From positions 1 to 9,271 of the forward strand of contig JAOPZP010000095.1 in assembly GCA_025964055.1 (NCBI GenBank): DNA of 9,271 nucleotides, written 5' to 3'. The notes under the pieces are model-generated. The model saw only the letters and a list, made by a program, of their open reading frames with translations. It did not search any database and was not told the DNA's origin. Every line of letters begins with the position of its first letter. Position 1 is the first letter of the stretch. The position numbers and the translations under genes are program-made. Below are positions 1-5,983 of this stretch, in pieces. Origin of the DNA: Conexibacter sp. (GTDB lineage Bacteria; Actinomycetota; Thermoleophilia; Solirubrobacterales; Solirubrobacteraceae).

Positions 1-1819
1 CACCGGCCAGCGCGACCTCGCGCCCCGGCGACACCAGCAGGTCCAGCGCCACCAGCGCGTGCGCGAAGGCCTGCGGGTGGCGCCCCAGCAGCGGGGCGAC
101 CAGGCGCAGGTGCGCGACCGCCGCCTGCTCGTAGCGCGCGTCGCCGGTGAGCGCGGCCAGCCGCAGCAGCCCGACGGCGGCCGACGAGGAGCCCGACGGG
201 ATCGGCGCGTCCTCGATGTCCTTGCGCCGCACGACGAGCTGCTCGTGGTCCGACGACGTCGCGAAGAACCCGCCGGCCTCGGGGTCGGGATCGGCGAAGC
301 GCTCCAGGATGGCGTCGGCCAGCGTGCGGGCCTCGGCGAACCAGCGCGGGTCGAACGTCGCCTCGTAGAGCGCGAGCATCGCCTCCAGGAGGAACGCGTG
401 GTCCTCGAGGTAGGCGTTCAACTTGCCCTCGCCGTCCTTCCACGTGCGCAGCAGGCGGCCGTCGGCGTCGCGCAGCGAGCGCACGACGAACTCGGCGCCG
501 GCGACCGCGATCGCCACGAAGTCCTCGCGGCCCAGCGCCGCGCCGGCCTCGGCGAAGGCGTGGATCGCCAGTCCGTTCCAGGCGGTCAGGCGCTTGTCGT
601 CGAGGCCCGGGCGCACGCGCGCCGCCCGCGCGGCCATCAGCGCGCTGCGGATCCGGGTGCGCTGCGGCGCGGGCGGCTCGGGCCCGCGGCCGGTGAGCAC
701 GTTCCAGCCCGGCTGCGGATGGTGGGGATCGACGAAGTTGCCCTGTTCGGTGACGCCGAGCCAGGCCAGCGCCGCCTCGACGTCGCCGGGCTCGACGGCG
801 TCGCGCAGCTCGGCGACCGTCCACACGTAGAACTTGCCCTCGACGCCCTCGCTGTCGGCGTCCAGCGCGCTGAGGAAGCCGCCCTCCGGCCCGCGCAGCT
901 CCCGTGCGACGAACTCCAGGGTCTCCTCGGTCACGCGGCGCAGCGCGGCGTCGCCGGTCATCAGCCAGCCGTGCAGGTACGCCCGCGCCAGCAACGCGTT
1001 GTCGTACAACATCTTCTCGAAGTGCGGGACGGTCCAGGTGGCGTCGACCGCGTAGCGGGCGAAGCCGCCGCCGATCTGGTCGACCATGCCGCCGGCCGCC
1101 ATGGCGCGCAGGGTCGCACCGGCCATGTCCCCGGCCTTGGTCGCCCACGGGCCGCCGCGCGCGGCGCGGGCCCAGAGGAACAGCAGCGCGGGCGACGGCG
1201 GGAACTTGGGCGCGCCACCGAAGCCGCCGTTCTCGGCGTCGAACGACGCGCGCAGGTTGCGCACCGCGTCGTCGAGCGGCTCGGGGCTGAGCTCGACGCC
1301 CTCGGCGGGCCGCAGGGCGCTGGTCTGGCCCAGGCGGTCGGCCATCCGGGCGCCCTGCTCGGTGATCTCGGCGCGCCGGTCGCGCCACGCCTCGGCGACG
1401 GCCTCGAGCACCGCCGGCCACGCCGGCATCCCGTGGCGCGGCGACGGCGGGAAGTACGTGCCGCCGTAGAACGGCACCTGGTCGGGCGTCAGGAAGACGT
1501 TCAGCGGCCAGCCGCCGTGGCCGGTCATCATCTGCACGGCCTCCATGGCGATCGCGTCGACGTCGGGCCGCTCCTCGCGGTCGACCTTCACGCACACGAA
1601 CGACCCGTTCATCAGCGCCGCGACGGCCGGGTCCTCGAAGGACTCCCGCTCCATGACGTGGCACCAGTGGCAGGCCGAGTAGCCGATCGACACCAGCAGC
1701 GGGACGTCGCGCTCGCGTGCCCGCGCGAGCGCCTCCGGGCCCCAGGGGAGCCAGTCGACGGGGTTCTCGCGGTGCTGGAGGAGGTACGGGGAGGTCTCGT
1801 GCGCGAGGGCGTTGGCCAT
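1..1819 (-). CDS. DUF255 / YyaL-type protein: thioredoxin-like domain plus (alpha/alpha) barrel, 3' end missing
   Basis: The frame is open from an ATG at 1819 to the window edge with no stop, giving 606 residues. The last hundred or so residues expected for the family lie outside the window. The N-terminus matches the DUF255/SPATA20/YyaL family: ETSPYLLQHRENPVDW at about 8-23, the thioredoxin-like motif SACHWCHVME with C50 and C53, KVDREERPDVD at about 78-88, and GHGGWPLNVFLTP at 100-112. Further on are GGFGGAPKFPPSP near 200 and VPHFEKMLYDNALL near 265, typical of the glycosidase-like six-hairpin barrel that follows. Family members are cytoplasmic and their biochemical role is poorly defined; a redox or sugar-related activity is only inferred. 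It starts 23 bp after the stop of the upstream hydrolase gene on the same strand, so the two are probably co-transcribed. I see no strong ribosome binding site before the ATG. Family assignment is very secure, function is not. Confidence 0.93.
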   Translation of the reverse strand, partial: MANALAHETSPYLLQHRENPVDWLPWGPEALARARERDVPLLVSIGYSACHWCHVMERESFEDPAVAALMNGSFVCVKVDREERPDVDAIAMEAVQMMTGHGGWPLNVFLTPDQVPFYGGTYFPPSPRHGMPAWPAVLEAVAEAWRDRRAEITEQGARMADRLGQTSALRPAEGVELSPEPLDDAVRNLRASFDAENGGFGGAPKFPPSPALLFLWARAARGGPWATKAGDMAGATLRAMAAGGMVDQIGGGFARYAVDATWTVPHFEKMLYDNALLARAYLHGWLMTGDAALRRVTEETLEFVARELRGPEGGFLSALDADSEGVEGKFYVWTVAELRDAVEPGDVEAALAWLGVTEQGNFVDPHHPQPGWNVLTGRGPEPPAPQRTRIRSALMAARAARVRPGLDDKRLTAWNGLAIHAFAEAGAALGREDFVAIAVAGAEFVVRSLRDADGRLLRTWKDGEGKLNAYLEDHAFLLEAMLALYEATFDPRWFAEARTLADAILERFADPDPEAGGFFATSSDHEQLVVRRKDIEDAPIPSGSSSAAVGLLRLAALTGDARYEQAAVAHLRLVAPLLGRHPQAFAHALVALDLLVSPGREVALAG

Positions 1820-1842
1820 CGCGCCGAGGCTACCCGCACCGA

Positions 1843-3747
1843 TCAGCGACCGACGCGCGGGTGGGCCAGCACGTCCGCGAGCGTCGGCAGCGTCGCGCGC
1901 AGCGCGCTGGAGGCCGCGATGCTGACCCGGTGACCGCCGAGCCGGCCGCTGACGGCGCCGTTGGCCGAGAGCTTCAGCGAGCCCGCCGCCGCCCCGCCGC
2001 CGCGGATCGTGATCTTCGCGTTCTGGGACGTGTCGACCGTCCCGCTGACCAGGACGCCGGGGATGTACTGGTACTTGGTGAGGCGGAAGCTGCCGCCGCT
2101 GTTGACCGTCGCGTTGCCGCCGCGCAGGCCGCCGACGTGCTTGGGCAGCGCGCTCAGCGCGAGCGCGTCGCCGATGATCTGGCGCGCCGCGTCGGTGACC
2201 GTGTTCTGGGCGGCGACGATCGTGCGCTTGGTGGTGGTCTTGGCGCCGATGGCGCTCAGCCGGGTCGGCGGGCGGCGCGTGGGGGAGAACGGGTTGGTGC
2301 CGGGCGTGCACGCGCCGGGCGTGCCGCCGGCGAAGAACGTGGCCAGCGCGCCCCTGGTGCAGGCGCTGTCCTGGGTGGCGTCGGAGCTGACGGTCGAGTG
2401 GCCGGTGAACGGCACCTGCACGACGCTGGCGCCCGGGATGCGGGTGCTCAGCTGGGCGGCGTCCTCGTACGGCGTGCGCAGGTCCATCTGGCCGTCGAGC
2501 ACGAGGGTGCGGACGGCCGGCAGCGCGGGGGAGGCGACCGGCGCGGGCGAGGCGTCGGGCCAGCCGAGGCAGAACGGGATCGGGCCGCCCCGCACGGCGG
2601 CGGCCGGCGAGAACGGGCCGAGCTGGGTGCTCGGGATCGCGTTGGCGGCGGCCGTGATCTCCTGCGCACGCTGGTCGACGCCGGCGGTGCGCGTCCAGGC
2701 GAACGGCGCCTCCTCGCAGGTCGTCGCCAGGAACAGCGCGTCGCTGCTGTCGGGCCCGGCGGACTGCAGTCCGGTGGTCAGGCCTTCTGAGCGGACGCTG
2801 AGGCGCAGGACCGGCGAGGCGTCGCCGCGCAGCGCCGCGCGCATCGAGCCGGGGAGCTCGGCGCGCAGCGTCGGGTTCAGGTCGCCGGCGAGCAGGATGT
2901 CGACGAGGCTCGTCTGATCCATGGCGAAGCTCACGCGGCGGCCGGAGCTGAGCGTGACCTTGCCGTGGAGCGAGCCCTTGCGCAGCTTGGCGGCGAAGGT
3001 GCGCAGGTCGCGCCTGACGTCGTCGGTGGCGCCCTGGCACGCCTTGGCGGCGCACAGGTCGCTCAGCACCCGGGGCGCGCTCGACAGCGACGAGCGCTGG
3101 AACGGATCCGGGCCCTCGGGCAGCACGACGCTGTCGAGCACCAGCGCCTCGACGTTGCCGGGGTAGGCGGCCGCGTAGTCCTCGGCGACCTTGGTGCCGT
3201 AGCTGACGCCGAAGAGGACGAGCTTGGAGTAGCCGCCGGCCACGCGGAGCGCCTCGATGTCTCCGACGCTGTCGGCGGTCCGGTAGAAGCCGCGGCTGGC
3301 GCCGAGCTCGCTCGCGCAGCCGGAGGCCTGCTTGAACACCGTGCTGCCCGTGGCCAGCGACGAGCAGCTCAGCGCGCCCGACGAGCCGGTGCCGCGCTGG
3401 TCGAAGATCAGCAGATCGCGGTCGGCGATGGCGGGCTTGAGGATGTCGAGGAACGACTGCGAGAGCGGGAGCGCCGCCTGGCCCGGGCCGCCGGCCAGCG
3501 GGACGACCGCGGTGGCGTTCGGGTTCGACGAGGCGGGGACGCGCGAGACGGCCAGCGAGACGTTCCCCGCGGTGGCGCCGGTCCGGTCCAGCGGGACGTC
3601 GACGTGCGCGCACTCGAAGCCGGCGGTCGGGCATGCCGTCCAGGGGATCGCGGCGGAGGCGGAGCTGCTGAGGAGGCCGAGCGCGGTGAGGATCAGCACG
3701 GCCGGGAGCAGGACGCGGGCCGTGGACGGGAGGCGGCGGGCGAGCAT
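1843..3747 (-). CDS. Secreted alpha/beta hydrolase, TAP-like (tripeptidyl/prolyl aminopeptidase type) with extra C-terminal domain
   Basis: This 634-residue protein starts with a signal peptide: positively charged residues, a hydrophobic stretch at about 11-26, and a likely cleavage site after ASA at 30-32. The hydrolase core shows an oxyanion-type GGPGQ at 86-90, FDQRGTGSSG at 115-124, and the nucleophile elbow GVSYG with Ser182. The likely acid is Asp422 in LDGQMDLRTP and the likely base is His450 in FTGHST. Several cysteines (39/46, 128/144, 232/237, 344/393, 463/480) fit an exported, disulphide-bonded enzyme. The order matches actinobacterial secreted aminopeptidases such as the SlpD/E and TAP families, which remove short N-terminal peptides; the substrate here is unknown. 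Residues from about 490 to 634 extend past the usual end and look beta-rich. A GTG at 3801 would add 18 residues, but the ATG at 3747 puts the signal peptide at the N-terminus and is preferred. Confidence 0.9.
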   Translation of the reverse strand: MLARRLPSTARVLLPAVLILTALGLLSSSASAAIPWTACPTAGFECAHVDVPLDRTGATAGNVSLAVSRVPASSNPNATAVVPLAGGPGQAALPLSQSFLDILKPAIADRDLLIFDQRGTGSSGALSCSSLATGSTVFKQASGCASELGASRGFYRTADSVGDIEALRVAGGYSKLVLFGVSYGTKVAEDYAAAYPGNVEALVLDSVVLPEGPDPFQRSSLSSAPRVLSDLCAAKACQGATDDVRRDLRTFAAKLRKGSLHGKVTLSSGRRVSFAMDQTSLVDILLAGDLNPTLRAELPGSMRAALRGDASPVLRLSVRSEGLTTGLQSAGPDSSDALFLATTCEEAPFAWTRTAGVDQRAQEITAAANAIPSTQLGPFSPAAAVRGGPIPFCLGWPDASPAPVASPALPAVRTLVLDGQMDLRTPYEDAAQLSTRIPGASVVQVPFTGHSTVSSDATQDSACTRGALATFFAGGTPGACTPGTNPFSPTRRPPTRLSAIGAKTTTKRTIVAAQNTVTDAARQIIGDALALSALPKHVGGLRGGNATVNSGGSFRLTKYQYIPGVLVSGTVDTSQNAKITIRGGGAAAGSLKLSANGAVSGRLGGHRVSIAASSALRATLPTLADVLAHPRVGR

Positions 3748-3751
3748 GAGG

Positions 3752-3771
3752 CGCGGACGGTAGCGTCCACG
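3752..3771. promoter_or_regulatory. Imperfect inverted repeat in the divergent hydrolase/ridA intergenic region
   Basis: Arms CGCGGACG (3752-3759) and CGTCCACG (3764-3771) pair at 7 of 8 positions around the 4-nt centre GTAG. The repeat lies in the 55-bp gap between the two divergent start codons. Weak -10-like hexamers, TAGCGT on the plus strand (3761-3766) and TACCGT on the minus strand (3762-3757), overlap the centre, but I see no convincing -35 boxes. It could be an operator acting on both genes or a leader hairpin. It could also be chance in GC-rich DNA. Confidence 0.3.
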
Positions 3772-3785
3772 GCCAAGAGTCGTCG

Positions 3786-3792
3786 AAGGAGA
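3786..3792 (+). promoter_or_regulatory. Ribosome binding site of ridA
   Basis: AAGGAGA lies 10 nt before the ATG at 3803. It is the strongest Shine-Dalgarno sequence at any start in this window and fixes the ridA start. Confidence 0.8.
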
Positions 3793-3802
3793 CCCGCACA
3801 CG

Positions 3803-4195
3803 ATGTCATCTGATCGTCAGGCCATCACCGCCGACCGCGCACCCGCCGCCGTCGGGCCCTACAGCCACGCGGTGCGCTCCGGCGACCTGCTGTTCCTGTC
3901 GGGGCAGACGCCGCTGGATCCGGCGACCGGAAAGCTGGTCGAGGGCTCGGTGGGCGACCAGACGCGCCAGTGCCTGAAGAACCTCCAAGCGGTGTGCGAG
4001 GCCGCCGGCGCGTCGCTGGAGCAGGCCGTGCGCTGTGGCATCTACGTCACCGACATGGGCACCTTCGGCGAAGTCAACGAGGTCTACGCGACGTTCTTCG
4101 CCGAGCCCCAGCCCGCGCGCTCGACCATCGGCGTCGCGGCCCTGCCGCTGGGCGCGCAGGTCGAGATCGACGCCATCGTCGCGCTGACGGACTGA
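3803..4195 (+). CDS. ridA: RidA (YjgF/YER057c/UK114 family) 2-iminobutanoate/2-iminopropanoate deaminase
   Basis: At 130 residues this has the normal length for a RidA subunit, which forms cytoplasmic homotrimers. Family landmarks are GPYSHAV at 18-24 (Tyr20), LFLSGQTPLDPATG at 30-43, PARSTIGV at 105-112 with the key Arg106, and the C-terminal EIDAIVAL with Glu121. Arg106, Tyr20 and Glu121 correspond to the active-site residues of the deaminating RidA subfamily. The enzyme hydrolyses enamine/imine intermediates such as 2-aminoacrylate and 2-iminobutyrate, which are released by PLP-dependent dehydratases and otherwise damage other PLP enzymes. The next gene encodes exactly such a dehydratase, 11 bp downstream on the same strand, which supports this role. 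A good ribosome binding site precedes the start. The gene is divergent from the secreted hydrolase. Confidence 0.95.
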   Translation: MSSDRQAITADRAPAAVGPYSHAVRSGDLLFLSGQTPLDPATGKLVEGSVGDQTRQCLKNLQAVCEAAGASLEQAVRCGIYVTDMGTFGEVNEVYATFFAEPQPARSTIGVAALPLGAQVEIDAIVALTD

Positions 4196-4198
4196 AGG
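4194..4198 (+). promoter_or_regulatory. Ribosome binding site of ilvA overlapping the ridA stop codon
   Basis: GAAGG overlaps the last two bases of the ridA TGA (4193-4195) and lies 8 nt before the ATG at 4207. This suggests translational coupling between ridA and ilvA and supports 4207 as the start. Confidence 0.55.
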
Positions 4199-4206
4199 CC
4201 GGGGCC

Positions 4207-5451
4207 ATGGCCGGGCAGGTCGGGACGGGATCCGCGGTCACCGCGCAGGACGTCGAGCGCGCCCGGCAGGCCATCGGCGACGTCGCGCGGCACACGCCGG
4301 TCCTGTCGTCGGCGACCTTGAGCGAGCGCTGCGGAGGCGACGTCGTCCTCAAGGCCGAGTCGCTGCAGCGCACCGGCGCCTTCAAGATCCGCGGGGCGCT
4401 CAACAAGCTCGCGGCGCTCGGCGACGGGTGCGCCGCCGGCGTCGTGTGCGGCAGCGCCGGCAACCACGCCCAGGCGCTGGCGCTGGCGGCCCGCGAGCGC
4501 GGCGTGCCGTGCGAGGTCTTCATGCCCGAGAGCGCGCCGATCGCCAAGGTGGAGGCGACGGCGGCGCTGGGCGCGCACGTCGTGATCACCGGTGCGACCG
4601 TCGACGACTGCATCGTCGCCGCCCGTGCGCGGGCGGCCGAGGCGGGCCTCGCGTTCGTCCATCCGTTCGACGATCCCGACATCGTCGCCGGGCAGGGCAC
4701 GCTGGGGTTGGAGCTCCTGGAGGACCTGCCCGACCTCGCGACCGTGGTGGTCCCCGTCGGCGGCGGCGGGCTGGCCAGCGGCGTCGCGATCGCGGTCAAG
4801 TCCGCGCGGCCCGAGGTGCGGGTCATCGGCGTGCAGGTCGACACGGTCGCGGCCTACCCGCCGTCGCTGGCGGCCGGCCGGCCGGTCGGCGTCGACGCGT
4901 CGCTGACGCTGGCCGACGGCATCGCGGTCAAGCGGCCGGGCGAGCTGACGCTGCCGCTCGTGGCGCAGTGGCTCGACGAGGTCGTGGTCGTCTCCGAGGA
5001 CGAGGTCGCCGAGGCGATGGTGATGTTGATGGAGAAGGCCAAGCTCGTCGTCGAGGGCGCCGGCGCGGTCGGCGTCGCGGCGCTGCTGGGCGGCCAGGCC
5101 CTCGCGGCCGAGCACGGGACGACGTGCGTGGTGCTCAGCGGCGGCAACGTCGACGCGGGGCTGCTGGCGACCATCGCCCGCCGCCACGAGACGATGGCCG
5201 GGCGCCGCCTGGTCCTGCTCACCCGCGTCCCGGACCGCCCGGGCGCGCTGGCGAGGTTGCTGGACACCGTGGCCGCCGAGGGCGCGAACATCGTCGAGGT
5301 CTCCCACCTGCGCGAGGGCATCGACCTCCACGTGCGCGAGACCGGCGTGCAGCTGACGATCGAGACGCGGTCGCGGGTGCACGCGGATGCGGTCGTCGCG
5401 GCGGTGGTGGCTGCGGGGTACGGGGTGTCGCGGTACCCGAGCTTGGGGTAG
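4207..5451 (+). CDS. ilvA: Threonine ammonia-lyase (threonine dehydratase), PLP enzyme with one C-terminal ACT domain
   Basis: This 414-residue protein is a fold-type II PLP enzyme. It converts L-threonine to 2-oxobutanoate and ammonia, the entry to isoleucine synthesis, and usually also acts on serine. The Schiff-base lysine is Lys60 in SLQRTGAFKIRGA. The phosphate-binding glycine loop is GGGGL at 185-189, GSAGNHAQ lies at 82-89, and SGGN at 311-314 belongs to the cofactor site. Residues from about 335 to 410 form a single ACT domain (RLVLLTRVPDRPGALARLL then NIVEVSHLR), as in the medium-length threonine ammonia-lyase type. E. coli IlvA carries two ACT-like units instead. The ACT domain suggests amino-acid control, probably by isoleucine or valine, though a catabolic role is not excluded. 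The frame stays open upstream into ridA, but residues before Met at 4207 are not family-like. It forms an operon with ridA. Confidence 0.93.
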   Translation: MAGQVGTGSAVTAQDVERARQAIGDVARHTPVLSSATLSERCGGDVVLKAESLQRTGAFKIRGALNKLAALGDGCAAGVVCGSAGNHAQALALAARERGVPCEVFMPESAPIAKVEATAALGAHVVITGATVDDCIVAARARAAEAGLAFVHPFDDPDIVAGQGTLGLELLEDLPDLATVVVPVGGGGLASGVAIAVKSARPEVRVIGVQVDTVAAYPPSLAAGRPVGVDASLTLADGIAVKRPGELTLPLVAQWLDEVVVVSEDEVAEAMVMLMEKAKLVVEGAGAVGVAALLGGQALAAEHGTTCVVLSGGNVDAGLLATIARRHETMAGRRLVLLTRVPDRPGALARLLDTVAAEGANIVEVSHLREGIDLHVRETGVQLTIETRSRVHADAVVAAVVAAGYGVSRYPSLG

Positions 5452-5470
5452 GAACGCCGCCCTCACCCCA
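5444..5470. terminator. Candidate bidirectional terminator hairpin between ilvA and the convergent helical-protein gene
   Basis: TGGGGTAGG (5444-5452) pairs with CCTCACCCCA (5461-5470): six base pairs, a single bulged C at 5464, then three more pairs, closing an 8-nt loop. It spans the TAG of ilvA, the 11-bp gap and the TGA of the opposing gene. There is no U-tract on either side, so a classical intrinsic terminator is not proven; actinobacterial terminators often lack one. Confidence 0.45.
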
Positions 5471-5942
5471 GCGCCCGCCGCGCCGCCTCCCGGCGGTGCA
5501 CCTCGACCCCCTCGCGCTGCGCCTCCGCGCGCGCCACCAGCTCCGCCAGGCGCTCGCGGCTCAGCGGCAGGTCCGCCACCTCGGCCAGCGCCAGCCACAT
5601 CAGCCGCTTGCCCTCGATGCCGAGCGAGAGCGACTCGAGCTCGATCAGCGGCGTCAGCGGGGATCGGCCGCGAACCTCGCCGTTGGGCTTGAGCCGGCCC
5701 GCCTTCTCGCCCGCCCAGGCCACCGCCACCTTGGCCTTGTCGGGCGTGACGCCGAGCTCGTCCATCAGCCCCTCGAGGACGTGCCGGTCGGCGGCGATCT
5801 CGTCGCGCAGCTGGGCCACGAAAGTGCCGAGCGGGCCGTCGTGCTCGCTGGCCGCGCGCTTGACCAGCTCGAGCGCGCCGGTCGAGCCGGCGAGGTGGTC
5901 GTTGAGGTAGATCGCGAGGTACTTCGTGGTCGTTGCGGGCAT
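5463..5942 (-). CDS. Conserved-looking all-helical protein of unknown function
   Basis: This 159-residue protein starts at ATG 5942; an ATG at 5963 would add seven residues and is less likely, since YLAIYLNDHLAGSTG close to the N-terminus looks like the true beginning. I do not recognise a characterised family, though similar YLNDHLAG-type proteins seem familiar from actinobacteria as hypothetical proteins (recollection, not checked). It looks like a bundle of about five amphipathic helices: 8-30, 37-64, 68-82, 96-121 and 128-157. A conserved-looking segment is LIELESLSLGIEGKR at 99-113. There is no signal peptide or membrane segment, so it is probably cytoplasmic. The acidic and His residues (His16, Glu48, His54, Glu101, Glu103) recall ferritin-like bundles, but I see no clear ExxH pair, so metal binding is speculation. 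It is divergent from the ParB-like gene, 41 bp apart, and convergent with ilvA. Confidence 0.82.
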   Translation of the reverse strand: MPATTTKYLAIYLNDHLAGSTGALELVKRAASEHDGPLGTFVAQLRDEIAADRHVLEGLMDELGVTPDKAKVAVAWAGEKAGRLKPNGEVRGRSPLTPLIELESLSLGIEGKRLMWLALAEVADLPLSRERLAELVARAEAQREGVEVHRREAARRALG

Positions 5943-5970
5943 GTTCGCCGGTCTACCCGCCATCCGCCGC

Positions 5971-5974
5971 GGAG
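5971..5974 (+). promoter_or_regulatory. Ribosome binding site deciding the ParB-like start
   Basis: GGAG lies 9 nt before the ATG at 5984. It is 21 nt from the alternative ATG at 5996, so 5984 is preferred. It sits in the 41-bp divergent gap, which must also hold the promoters of both flanking genes; I see no clear -10/-35 pair there. Confidence 0.5.
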
Positions 5975-5983
5975 TGTGCTTGC

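Noticed and set aside
59..1933. Plus-strand open frame of 624 codons opposite the DUF255 gene
   Set aside because: The opposite strand encodes a clear DUF255 protein, with every TTA/CTA/TCA triplet falling in a non-coding phase. The plus frame is low-complexity and motif-free.
3748..3801. GTG at 3801 as start of the secreted hydrolase
   Set aside because: It would put 18 extra polar residues ahead of a good signal peptide and use almost the whole divergent gap, leaving no promoter space. ATG 3747 fits better.
3970..4206. Longer N-terminus for IlvA reaching into ridA
   Set aside because: The added residues are an Arg-rich out-of-frame reading of ridA. The family-like sequence begins just after Met at 4207, which has a ribosome binding site.
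5329..5334. CACGTG cores at 5329-5334 and 441-446 as possible parS sites for the ParB-like protein
   Set aside because: The flanks do not continue the TTTCACGTGAAA-type palindrome, and both lie inside coding sequence of conserved proteins. A bare hexamer is expected by chance.
5943..5983. GCATGC and CCGCGG palindromes near the ParB-like start as operators
   Set aside because: Each is only 6 bp and unrepeated, so it is indistinguishable from chance in GC-rich DNA.
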